64,000 nucleotides of DNA from assembly GCA_013399115.1 (NCBI GenBank), contig VXAA01001511.1, positions 407,834 through 471,833 on the forward strand, read 5' to 3'. The DNA comes from Anseranas semipalmata. Its lineage: Eukaryota; Chordata; Aves; Anseriformes; Anseranatidae. The position numbers and the translations under genes were made by a program. Under the pieces are notes generated by a model that saw nothing but the letters and a program-made list of their open reading frames with translations, was not told the DNA's origin and ran no database searches. Below are positions 49,701 through 60,862 of the stretch, one piece after another. Each line of letters opens with the position of its first letter. Position 1 is the stretch's first letter.

Positions 49701-52700
49701 TCCTGCTTCTCATCTGATTAGCAGCCTGCCTCTCTCTGCTTACTCTCTTCACCCCTATTTCTCAACAAAACTACCTCTTCTTCATTTCTGCATGCAGGAC
49801 TTCTCATTCCCTTCCATATCACATTTTTTCTGTTGTCAGAGGCAGGGAACAAGTGGAAATAATGAGAGTATAAGCTTTTACTAGCAGTGATTGCAACTTT
49901 CCTTTCTGTTAGCGTACTATCACTTACTAGAAAGTATTTCCAAATTCATGGGGTCCTCTGTGTGGCACTACATCAGAAACAACATTTATTAAGAAGAAAA
50001 ATGTATAACCAAGTGGTCTGTACAGAACCCAGATTTTTGCAGTTTTACATCCTCTGTATCATTCCAATCTGTTTTTCTAATTAAATTAATTCTAAAACAA
50101 TTTGTTCTCCAGATCTTTTATTGCCTGGCATCCTCAAACTAATGCGAATCCTTGGCTAGTACATTATTTTTTACAACTTCTACCAAAGCAGTTTAGGACA
50201 AGATAAATAGAACAAATTTATTCTTTTTGGAAAAAATATAAAACTCAAAAAAATTTACTTCTACCTCTGCGGTATGAAATTTGTCACTAATCATTTTAAA
50301 CTATGCCCTTTTATGCTTCTTCCATCTCTTTTAGCTTTCTATGCAGTTCTTTGATGTAACAAAGACAGTTTCAGACAAGATTTCAGTTCATGGGAAAAAA
50401 AAAGCTTTAAGTCTTGAGGCAAAAAGCAGTGTATTTAAAATTTATATACTCCATAATGCCTTTGTTCTGAACTTGAACATCCTGAAAAACTTCTCCGCTT
50501 TCTTTTGCCTTCCGACACTGAAGATCATTTGTTCTCATGGTTTCAGCTTCTTATTATGCAACAGTGACTTTAACTGGTGGTTCCAGCATTTAAGTACATG
50601 CACAGTCATGGCTGACCCTTTCTGATCAATTGCCAATCCATACAGGCTTGACTGATAAAAGAGCCAATTAGATTTAAGCAAATTAAGGGACATCACCAAT
50701 GTCAACCACTTATTAAACTGAATGCTGAATTCCATGCATACAAAACACTAATGCACCAAGTCCCATTAAGAGTTGAAATCCTAACCCCATTAGTAACTCC
50801 AGACCACTACAGGGCAAGGGTCAAACGAAAGTTTCATATTTATGGATTAACATTTGGATTCAGTTTTTATTTTTTTAATCTTTCCAAGAACTCTTGAACC
50901 TGCACTGCAATTTTAGTCAAGAGCTTAGATAAAATATATTCCTTCTTTCTAAGATTTTTTTAAGCATTGACTTTAAGCATGGCAAATCATCCTGATGAGA
51001 AATTAAGATACATTCAATCAGGTAAAACTAAAGATTCAGTGTGCTTTACATTATGTGCAATACATTTTAAATAAAATTGAAACAAAAGAAATGCATGTTG
51101 GAAGAAAAACTGCATAATAATTGAAAAACACTGATTTGCAGTAACTTCAAAATGGAATGCTCCTGTCTTCTCTGTCACTATCCCACAATTAAACAATCTT
51201 CCATCAAGCTTCCTAATGCACTCCCCATAAAGTAAATTTTAGGAACAGCATTTTTTGTTATCCTTAAGAAGGGAATGCTACATTTTCACACTCGTTGGAA
51301 GGCTGTGATTTTGTATGTAATGAGAACGGTTTCATTCTTTGATCAAACATAACTTCTGACAAAGTGAAGTCTTGGCCACTGAAACCAAAAATAGCATTTC
51401 TTCTGGTTTTAGTAAGGTCTAGGTTTCATCTAATGATTTAGAATGCGTTTGCCAGTGAAGGCACTGAGGAGAGCCCAATGTAAAATTACCATTATACACA
51501 TAATTTACTATGCATTTGAACTGTATAGCATTCAAAGAGTCTTTATAGTAAACATCATCATAAAGTAAACATACATTGTCCTAGATAAACGTTGTGTGTG
51601 CACCTGCATGTGTGTACATGTATAGTAAGGATATAGAGTGTGTGAGAGTCCTTCTCTCATATGTACTGCTTCATTTATTATTCATTTCACTACAGATCAC
51701 AGTCCACTGGACAATAGTATGGAAGATTTCTTTAATAACTCTCACTGCTAATTTAATTCTACTTAAACACACATATCCTAGTGAATGCCACATGCTTTTC
51801 AGCATGATTTTATGTGTAAATCAGGATAATACGTTTTCAGATCATTAACTAAAGGGAAGAATGAACTAAAACCTATTTAATCAATGAGGTATTGCTTTTA
51901 AACTACCACAAGGTCATAAAAAAGATAATTTCAAAGCTATAAGTTTTCTAATTGTAATCAACAACAATCTAATGATGAAAGAAAGTGTATCTTAATGGCT
52001 GTCATAAACTTGTGCACATCCTTGTCTATCTTTAAAGATCCTTTACCTTTTCATTTGGTAAAATTCTCACTACCAAATTTTGTTATTTCTTTATGCAAAA
52101 TTGAACAGTGACGCTGGGATTAGACATACCAGTGTCTTAAGTGAGCAGTATAACTCATATGTGGTTTTATTATTACATGACAACGTGTATTTGTTAGTAA
52201 TACATATAATTTAACAAACATTTGAAAAATACAAAATGCGATGGGACTTAACCTTTTTCGTCTTGCTTAATAATGTCATATAAACTCTACGTTTTATTTA
52301 TTCACTTTTCAGAAGTCTTTCTCTTGGTTTGCCCCCAAACCAATTCATCTTTTGCAAGCAAGCTTTTCCAAATGTAATTGTATTTTTTTGTAATTGTATT
52401 ATTTTGTGTTTTGTTGTTGTTCTTGTTCTTGTTTGCTTGGTTGTCTTTGTTTGATTGTTTTTACTTTCAGGTGATATGTCAGCCAGTCTACACTATTCCT
52501 GCTCATCAGCTACATCTACATGTCTCTCAAGATCAAGTTTAGTTAGGCTCTCATTTTATGATTCAAAATCATCTTAACTTCATTGTTTCCACTGGCATTT
52601 CTTCAACAAAAACTAGTTCACTTGGATGTCCATGAAAAGAGAACACAAAAGTAACATATACATCAGCTGTAAATTTGAGCTTCCCTTGTAAAAATAAATA

Positions 52701-53199
52701 AATAATTGCAACATTTAGAGAGTATTTGCTCAATTCTATTATTTCTTTTTTTTTTTTTTAAGATGACACCCAAAGTGGTTTAGAGTGTCATTCACTGTAA
52801 ACCAGCACACTGCAATTGACTTTCTTAAGGTTACACCAGATTGCAAAATGCAGGTGACTCTCTCTATATTCTTAGATTAGATCAGCCCCTCATGATAGAA
52901 TACAACACCATTCACAGAAAAAAAAAAAAAAAAAGGAAAAGAAAAAAAAAGTTGTATGATGCACTTCTTACTTACCTAATATGTTATCTATGCAGCTACC
53001 CATTTTCATTTTCTATCTTTTAAATTAAGCATTGTGATAAATTAGAAGCTGAAAAGAACAATTTTGTTAGTAAGAACTACTAATGCAAACATATTCTTCT
53101 GAGCTTCCAGTCTTCAGCTGCAATAACAAATAAAGTTTTGTTTAACAGAGTATTTGTGTAATTGTTACATGCACGGAAACTGCACTTTTTCATACTTAC

Positions 53200-53379
53200 C
53201 TCCTGGAGGCATGACTATTGTTATAGCATCACTTATCAAGCTGCCCTGGCTGTTGGAAGTGTTCACTTGTACTGTGTAGTTACAAAATGGAATCAGTCCT
53301 TTAATGGGTACCCATACATTGGATTCGTTGCTGCTGTGTAAGATCCAAGTGCCATTTACAACAGAATAATTAGCGTTAG
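53200..53379 (-). CDS. USH2A: usherin exon 38 equivalent: C-terminal half of an FN3 module
   Basis: The 180-nt exon starts with two bases completing a split codon (CT), has 59 whole codons, and ends with one base (phase 1 in, phase 1 out), so it is frame-neutral. The acceptor is TTTTTTTCTTAACAG and the donor GGAG|GTAAGT, a near-perfect site. The peptide runs from NANYSVVNGTW to ITIVMPPG and holds the E-to-G strands of an FN3 fold. The tyrosine-corner variant LIPFCNY is followed by TVQVNTSNSQGSLISD. It contains five N-glycosylation sequons (NYS, NGT, NES, NYT, NTS) in 59 residues, unusually dense even for usherin. The last base G joins CT of the next exon to give Ala in PPGAPDGV, which matches usherin. 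The N-terminal half of this FN3 lies on an exon outside the window. It had to be found by splice sites and homology because it is short and split. Confidence 0.95.
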
Positions 53380-55883
53380 CTGTTAAGAAAAAAAGGGTGT
53401 GAGGGGAGAAGAATAAATGTTAGGCTTTGTGTCTGCTACAGTTTGCTGTTCTTTAAGAAGCAAGACTTCTACAAAAATGAAAATTTGCCATTGATACCAG
53501 TAACACCAAAAAATGGCTTATTTGAAGAATAAATGTTGTTCCCCGTTTTCTCCTTTTTTTGCTAACAGTTTGTGGTAAAATTTGAAAAATAAATGGAGCA
53601 ACCATTTTTCAGCTGCAAAGCTGACTTATATATATGTACACTATATGCTGCAGACGGAAGCCAGTTTTCGGAAATTACTCACGTTCATGAGCAGTTGTGT
53701 GAGAATTGCAGATGCAAACTGGTCAGGAGTATTCAAAATGTTAAGGCCAATTCTTATGTCTATGAAAGACTTGTACAACCTCTTGAATTTGCTAGAAAAG
53801 CACTTACTTCAGGAGTTTATCAGCTACTATAAGCTAACTCCATTGTATACATAAGAGTTACTCTTCTGCAATAAGAAACACATGCTTTCCAGCAGGGCCT
53901 ACAATCCACTCAAAGATAAAACAGAGATTTAAGTATTCAGTTTATCTGTTGAAATCATCAGAGAACACCACTGAGTGTCCTTTACAACCCTTTCAAGACC
54001 TCAAATTTCAGATAGGCAAATATTCTACCCTACAAAAATAACAAAATAAAACTCCCCAGAATACCTGATAAGGAAAACTGGAAAAAAAAAAAAAAATGTA
54101 TGTCAAGTAATAACTTTTTTTTTGACTCAATGAAGATTTCACTCACGTATCTGAGAGCAAAGCTGTGCTCATTTAAAGATTATCCAATATTTTGAACATC
54201 TAAACTGCTATATAAATGATTAATATTATTACTACTATCCATCATTCCATGGAGAGCTCTCGTATCGATGTAAATGGAAATTCTGCATTACAAACAACAG
54301 CGGAATCACAGAAGTCTTTGAAACCACAGGTATCAGAATGAGTTTAAACAGAATATAGCCATTAAAAATATCTTAAATTAAGGCATCGTCACAGGCAGAA
54401 CGTTGAATATTCAACTCTGAGTCCTCTACAAAATCTAAAGAAGATACAATTCAAAAAAAAAAAAAAACTGGAAATTCTCTTTTAATTATTTTTAAGTGTA
54501 CGTCATTGGGTTTACTCATTTTTATGCAAGTTTCAAGTGACCTGTTAAAACTGAAATTAAACCTGAAGCAGTTTTTCAAATATTCCATATTACTATGACA
54601 TTCACTTAAATGTGCAAATGCAGTACCTTTTAGTCATGCTCATATTACATTTTACCATGAATGAGTGATCTGGACTTTCCTCTAATACTTATAAACAGTA
54701 TGTAATTCACTTATGGTAAAGAATGTTTCAGTTACTCTGTTGCTAACATATGGCGAACTCTTTAACTTTTGGGGGCAGGGGGATGAGTTGAGCCTTTTCA
54801 TACATCTGCCTTGCAATCTAGATCCTCACTGCTCACATTCTACCTGAATTACACCATGCCATGGCACCAGACTGACCAAACAGACTACGGTAGTGTGAAT
54901 CTAGAATAATTTCATGAAACTTCATGGATTTATTTTGGAGTTCACCAAATTTTGCATTAGCCTTAAAGACCCTATTTTATAAATAGCAATGGTGGCAAAG
55001 CTTCCTATCATGCAAGAAGAACAATAAAGTTTTACACATTCCATGTACAGAGATACAACTTTTGCAGAAGTGAAGTTATTTTGTCTGACATTACTCTTAT
55101 GCGCACTGACTACTCAGCCAGCACTGGAAAAATGCATCTGCATTACTTGATGTCATTTCTTAAACTGTCTATCAAACCCTCCTTAGTCATCTTTGTGAAG
55201 CTGTCCCTGTGTGTGATTTCAGAGTAGATGCAATCCAACAAAGCACCTTTCTCCCATCATCTATCACATTTTTCCTGTGCATCACCAGGCACTCTGTGAC
55301 TTACTCTTTGTGATGCTCACCAAAAAACTTTACTGTTATATGCATCTATTGCTTTATTAACAACAAAAAAACCATTAGAAATGGCTAACTGACATATACA
55401 TTCTTAAGGTCCTCGTGATGTGAAACTCTTATGGACTCTTCTGGCTGTGAAAAGAGGTGCATTTTTAAAATGTTTCACCTACAATGTGTGGAAAAGTTTA
55501 AAAACCCAGTTGTTGACAGATCAAGGCACATAGGATAGATTCAAACCTCAAGCATAAAAGTAGGCTCCCTAACAGCAATTTCTGTGACATTTCATGAGAA
55601 AATTCATTTTTTTCTATCTGCAGTGCAGTTTTTACATGTTAATGTTTTTATTCTCACCCACCTGAGCCCAAAATGAAAGCATGTATTTCCTCTGCTGATA
55701 TTTCTATTCCACCATTAGTCTTTATTCCAATGGCTAACTATAGATCTTTTAAAAAATACAGTTTGGAGTAAAGGAAAAAGAATTAAAAGGATAACACTCT
55801 ATTCCAAGTTGCCTTGATAACAACATTAATATACAGTAATTATACAATTAGTTGTAACATTAAATTCTAGTTATAGCAGAGTG

Positions 55884-55939
55884 ATTACTCGGCAATTATA
55901 AGAAGTATATAATTACTCAATAATTAGGAGAAGTATGTA
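55884..55939 (+). repeat. two-copy tandem repeat, 28-bp period
   Basis: ATTACTCGGCAATTATAAGA and onward recurs 28 bp later as ATTACTCAATAATTAGGAGA with a few changes. It lies in intron 37. Confidence 0.85.
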
Positions 55940-56634
55940 ATTACATAACCATTTTATTCAGCTCAAAAATGAACTTGCAAATTTACAATGAGTTAGACAA
56001 CATAGCAATTCAAAATTTTTCATTGCTTCTAACAAAAACCTGAGGAGTGCTTACAAGTTTCCTAAACTGAATTTTACACAGACAAAAGGTGTTTTATCCC
56101 CATTGCCAGCCAAGCAACTTACTGCTATTGGCAAGTGAAATATTAGAACATTTTTAAAATGCAGGTCTTGCTGGGGATGGCTTGCAATATGCAGCTTTGC
56201 CACTTCTCACTGCTTAAACTTTGCTTTCAGTGGGCTGGAAAATGCAGACACATAGGTTCAGCCTGACGGAAAGTGATACAGTGATAACCCTGTCATATCA
56301 CTCCATGCCACTCCTGCCCAGGCTGCTCCAGTGTGGACCGGATTTGTGAGTATAAGTGGATGAGGCCTCTCTTTTTCCATTTTTCATATGTGCGCTTCTC
56401 TCCACCCCGCTCACCAATCCTACTTTAGCCTATCAGCAAGGCTGCTGCAGTCCTAAACAGCAACTGTCTCAGACACTAGTAAAGTCCTAAGAGACATTGT
56501 TTTACTTCGGACAAATGGTTTCTATCAGAATACCTACTTGTTCCTGCACATTTCTGCCTCGAGCTGTCACAAGCACTCCAACAAGAAAGACCTCTGCAAG
56601 ACACAGCTAACAAGAACAACCTAACTAAGGAGGC

Positions 56635-56656
56635 AAAAAAAAAAAAAAAAAAAAAA
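56635..56656 (+). repeat. 22-base A run
   Basis: This homopolymer lies in intron 37. No retrocopy body is recognised beside it. Confidence 0.95.
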
Positions 56657-57095
56657 TCTAGAAGAACTGGCTCATCATGTCCTTCAAAACTTAGGCAGGC
56701 AAGCACCTTAGCATCTTTACCACAAGATGAATTCAGATCAAAGGGGTTCAGAGATACCATCCCCTATAACCTCTCAAAAAAGACTAAACCTTTACAAACA
56801 TGAAAGGCTTCCCCATGCTCCTTAAACTCATAGTTTTGCACCATGATGGTTTTGTTCTTTTACTAGCCTTCTTCCAAGTAAGATTCTCCATATTTCCCAC
56901 AGTATTTCTGAGGGATTTCTTTGGCCTAAGTCTAGTATTTGAGAAAAAGGTGTGCTGTTCACAGTTTATACCTAGTTAATACCAGATCAAAGTATCTCAG
57001 TGTTTCAGGAAAAAAATATCCAAATGAACAAATTAGGGCTAAAGACTACACATACACATACTTTAAAACTATGTATACTTGAAACAAAATTGAGC

Positions 57096-57278
57096 AATAG
57101 AATATCATTATAGAATATCATAGAATATCCCGAGTTGGAAGGGACCCACAAGGATCATCAAGTCCAACTCCTGGGTCTGCACAGAACCACCCAAAAATCA
57201 GACCATATGCCTGAGAGTGTTGTCCAATGCTTCTTGAACTCCGGCAGGTTCGGTGCCATGACCACTTCCCTGGTCATC
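57096..57278 (-). mobile_element. CR1 LINE 3'-end fragment, minus orientation
   Basis: On the plus strand, TAGAATATC units are followed by CCCGAGTTGGAAGGGACCCA and AAGGATCATCAAGTCCAACT, then a stretch ending GGTGCCATGACCACTTCCCT. This is the reverse complement of the 3' terminus of avian CR1, including its terminal 8-bp-like repeat tail. Only the last 180 bp or so is present, as is usual for 5'-truncated CR1 copies. It is the clearest sign that the host is a bird or other sauropsid. Confidence 0.9.
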
Positions 57279-60249
57279 TTTACATTAAAAAGATACACAA
57301 ATACATATTCCATTAAAAAAAATTGTTTGACAGTGCTAAGCTTCACACAGCTGTTAAGTATTTGCATTTGAAGGTTTGCTGTGTTTTTGGGTGGACAGTT
57401 CAAAGGGGGCTCCTGAGTAAATGTGCGTTCCTGTCACTGAGTGCTACTGTAAATAGGTGAATAAAGCTCCTGTGGGTTGCTGGTGCGTAAATTACTGCTG
57501 TCCTGGGTCCATCATCCTATGGGGTTCACTAGATTGAAATAACATAAATGGGTATCCTTTTCCATTCTTGTTATAATCATTGTCACAAGAATTTTAATGC
57601 CTCATATATTCCGTAATTTTTTTTCTGTGTGCTGTACTGCTCTGACCTTTTCAATATTCTGTAATTTGACTGGCTGGCCATTTCAAGTTCTCTCCTTTTT
57701 ACAGCCTTATTAACTTGTGGGGAAGAGGTGAAATGGACAGCCAATCAGAATACATAATATTGCAAAGGTCATGGTAGTACAGTATAGTATCAGCAGACAC
57801 AGAATACTGTATATTAGTCATTAGCGTTCTGATATCTTATTCATGTGACAAAGGTTGTAAGGAGCGCAGAAAATGGTACAACATGAAACCATTCTCATGA
57901 CAAAGGCTGCAATGGAAAAAAAAGAAATAATATAAACCAAACATATTCATCTCACATTTTAGAACTATTTTTTTCCAGAACTTGCCACGTTTAAGGGTAG
58001 TCATCCCATCTGGACCAAAGTTGATGTTTTTAAGGAAAATGGTCATAAACTGAGTTGTTGCTTTTTGTGTATTAAACAGCAAAAACTCATGTTTCATATG
58101 CATGGACAATCTTTTCCAAATTACTGAATACTCTATTATCATTGCATTGGTGAGTATTAAAGTAGTAAGTTTAAACATAATCAGTCTAATGTGTCCATGT
58201 CGCAAACCTAATGACATAACTAGACTCTTCTGCTGCCTTCAGAAAGCAAGGAGACTATGCTTGACAAAATCTTTCATTGGCTGCTCATGTGTTTTTCCTT
58301 CCCTAATCATCAAGAACTGGCCAGCATTATACAGAAGATATCAGGTCAAAAATCAGCCTCCTTATGCTTCTCTGTTCATTTGGGACTTCAACAACTGAGA
58401 CTTCTTTGTAAAACAGAAAATTTCTACCTCTTCCTACTTGTGGTGCAGTGTCCTTAGAAATTGGCTGACTGCTCATCTTACCCCCAGATTCATCTGAACT
58501 AAAGTGATATTACAGGACCATTAATTTGTGACACGCAGAGAGATTTCAACCTGAAAGATAATTAAGCTGGAAACACTTTAGTCTGATTATCAAGAATGTT
58601 TGACAAGTTATTATTTTCATTCTATATTGCTATTGGAAAATAACGTGAGCCTTCCATCAAAAAAGCACACTACATATTGTGTGCTACTACATGGCAAAAG
58701 ATTTTGGGGAGGACGAGGGGCAAGTTTAAGGCTTTATATCATGTTCTGAAATATTGTTATCAATCTCTACTTTTCTACTGTTTCCATTATGTACATACAG
58801 ATCCTGATAACCTTTTTTTACATCAGAGAGCATGTTGCTCCACAATAATCACAGATAGAAGCAGAACTATTACCACTGTAGAAGGCAACTCAAAGAATAA
58901 AAGTAGCAAAAATCAAGGAATAGTTCATATACACGGATCTAAAGAACTATACAAAGATCACTTGGTTAATTAGCACAACAACTTGCAGTTATTTTTGTGC
59001 CTGCTTTGTGTGTGTGTGCATGTGGATGTTAACTATCTTATCTTAGGTCACAGAAAAAGTTAATGTCAAAATAGGAAAACAAAACTGAAAGAAGAACTCA
59101 CTTCTTCATCCCCTTTCCCTATCATCCCACTCATCCCATCCTCACTGAGCACCAGTTTTTGCCATCGCCCTACTTCCTGGCTCTCTGATACCATGTCTTT
59201 CTGGGGAAAATTCTGTGTATGTGCACACTTCCTCTTCTGTAAGCTAATTTTTTCGTCCATTAGTTTTGCCTGTTCTTCAGCCTCGTTAACTTCCACACTA
59301 GCTATTCCTTTCCTCTCAGCTGTTTCTTCTTTCCCTCTCTCCCTTTCCCACTGTTTCTAGTGCACTATTCAGAATGTGACTTCCCGTCATCCCATTAATA
59401 ACAGCTAAAAATCTTTTCTCACTGTTTTGGTGACTTTCTCTTCCTAAGAAGTAACAATTAACTGCTTTTCAATTGTCATCCCAATTGTTATACTGATCTT
59501 ATGAAGTGCTTTCTGTTCCTTTGACTCTATACCCCTCTTTTCAACAAAACATGGGGTTTTTTTTGTTTGTTTTTGTTTTTGTTTTGCAGTGGTTTGTTGT
59601 TGTTGTTGTTTTCAGATGAGTGCACTGCTGATTTTGCCTCTATCTACCATTTGTTCCTCTGCTCCTGAGTTGACAGATATATTGTTCCTAAGGACAGATC
59701 ATGGTCTCAGTCCCTCAAACTGAGACCAAAACTTAAAGCCTCTCTTATCACAGGAAACCTTCATTCTCACTCTCAAGTGCCAGGTGGAGTAGCTGGATGA
59801 AGCAAGATGGGTAATTTAAAAGCACTGTGATAAACTACCTAAACTATGAATCCAAAATATTTATTCTCCTGTAAATAATGAACAGTTCACATTACCTGCA
59901 ATGAAAAGCTTCAATTTTTTCCTTTGTCCCTGATAATTAAAGCTGCTTTTAGTTTCAAGACTGAAAAAAACTATTTAAAAAACTAAACTATTTGTTTTAA
60001 AAAACTATTTAAAGAACAAAATGAAAGTCCTCATCACCACGTGTAGCAGAAATGTGACAATTCAAAGACATAGATTTAGCTCCTGACTGTATTACTGAAG
60101 TTGCTTCTTTGCAGCTCAGTTTCTTTCACCATAAAACAGGAAAAGGAATCTTCTGTGACTTTTCACAGGCTTTAATTTGGTTCAGCTATCTTAGATTGTC
60201 TCGAGGCTTACAATATGCATATGCTGAATATTTTGTTCATTACTCTGAG

Positions 60250-60585
60250 CTGGCCCCCACTACAGGCTGAGGCTCACTAGCTGGAAAGCAGCTTCGCTGC
60301 TTTGAAATAAGACCTGAGGGTCTTGGTGGCCAACAAGTTGAATACAAGCCAGCAATGAGTCCTTGTAACAAAGAAGGCCAACGGCCTCCTGGGCTGCATT
60401 AGGAGGAACATTGTCAGCAGGTCAACGGAGGGGATCTTTCCCCTCTACTAAGCCCTGGTAAGAGACTTCTAGAGTGCTGAGTCCAATTCTGGGCTCCACA
60501 GTATAAAAAAGACATGGATTTATGGGAGTGAAGCCTATGCAAAGATGATTAAGGGTTTGAGGCATCTGTCTTAGAAAGAGATGAA
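60250..60585 (+). mobile_element. CR1 LINE fragment, plus orientation (end of the reverse transcriptase region)
   Basis: The sequence CAGGCTGAGGCTCACTAGCT, then CTTGGTGGCCAACAAGTTGA, AGAAGGCCAACGGCCTCCTG and CTCTACTAAGCCCTGGTAAG follows the coding end of CR1 ORF2. Compared with the family it carries point changes and in-frame stops, so it is a dead copy. It stops abruptly near 60585, where an opposite-strand CR1 end begins. Confidence 0.85.
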
Positions 60586-60645
60586 TCATAGAATCATTTA
60601 GGTTGGAGAAGACCTTCAAGATCATCAAGTCCAACCATCAACCTG
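60584..60645 (-). mobile_element. short CR1 LINE 3' end, minus orientation, abutting the plus-strand copy
   Basis: GAATCATAGAATCATTTAGG is followed by TTGGAGAAGACCTTCAAGAT and CATCAAGTCCAACC, the reverse complement of the CR1 3' terminus. The fragment is only about 60 bp. It meets the plus-oriented CR1 with no spacer, so it probably inserted into it. Confidence 0.85.
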
Positions 60646-60799
60646 AACAAGAAATTAAATGGTGTTTTCTATCTATTGTGGGTAGCTATACTCAGAGAAA
60701 GGTGTATTTATATCTTCATCTAGATGTCTCTCTCTTGCTTACAATATCATTATTAAATCACAAGCAAGTTAGTAAACTTTTGGAGCATGTTTCTTAAAT

Positions 60800-60862
60800 A
60801 CAACCGAACATCTCAAGTTGGAAGGGACAAGGATCACCGAGTACAACTCCAGGCTCCATGTA
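60800..60862 (-). mobile_element. degenerate CR1 LINE 3'-end fragment, minus orientation
   Basis: ACATCTCAAGTTGGAAGGGA, then CAAGGATCACCGAGTACAAC and TCCAGGCTCC, match a CR1 3' end in reverse complement with several changes. It is about 150 bp from the previous fragment and of a different subfamily type. Confidence 0.75.

Larger units (their letters stand above)
32694..53199 (-). other. USH2A: long intron 38 (20,506 bp)
   Basis: The donor is GTAAGT and the acceptor TTTTTCGACAG. It holds two MIR-like remnants near 35.1 and 36.2 kb, an (AAC)7 repeat, and several T or A runs (34073-34089, 44204-44219, 46472-46492, 49433-49449, 52918-52934). Open frames on either strand (for example 41006-41494 and 47416-47769) carry no recognisable domain. 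I found no further FN3 exon, which agrees with exons 38 and 39 being adjacent in human. Confidence 0.87.
842..53379 (-). other. USH2A: USH2A (usherin) gene segment, ten exons, human exons 38-47 equivalent
   Basis: This is the part of the USH2A transcription unit whose exons are resolved; the gene continues beyond both window edges. Usherin is a giant single-pass protein with laminin-type N-terminal modules, two laminin G domains and over 30 FN3 repeats, and it acts at stereocilia ankle links and the photoreceptor periciliary membrane. The ten spliced exons total 2,251 nt, all in one frame, with phases that join exactly. Each exon length equals the human exon length I derive from recalled variant names (c.7121 to c.9371). 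Recognised usherin stretches include RLSSATPTSLQVVWSTP, APEGIHAPEL, CSGGNGFLGGCTESLP, YELLRRKIQQPLASNPPEDL and TSPSNPNGVVTEYSIYVNN. Human sequence was compared from memory, so exact identities are not measured. I see nothing pseudogene-like: no stops, no frameshifts, and all sites are GT-AG. Confidence 0.97.

Noticed and set aside
53582..53854. overlapping plus-strand open frames beside exon 38
   Set aside because: Two different frames are open over the same stretch, which points to low stop density rather than coding. No known family is recognised.
57837..58217. 126-codon minus-strand open frame as a candidate upstream USH2A exon
   Set aside because: It lacks the FN3 Trp, the PNG turn and the tyrosine corner, and shows no resemblance to usherin.
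60422..60634. 70-codon minus-strand open frame
   Set aside because: It is the antisense reading of a plus-oriented CR1 fragment running into the adjacent CR1 end, not a gene.
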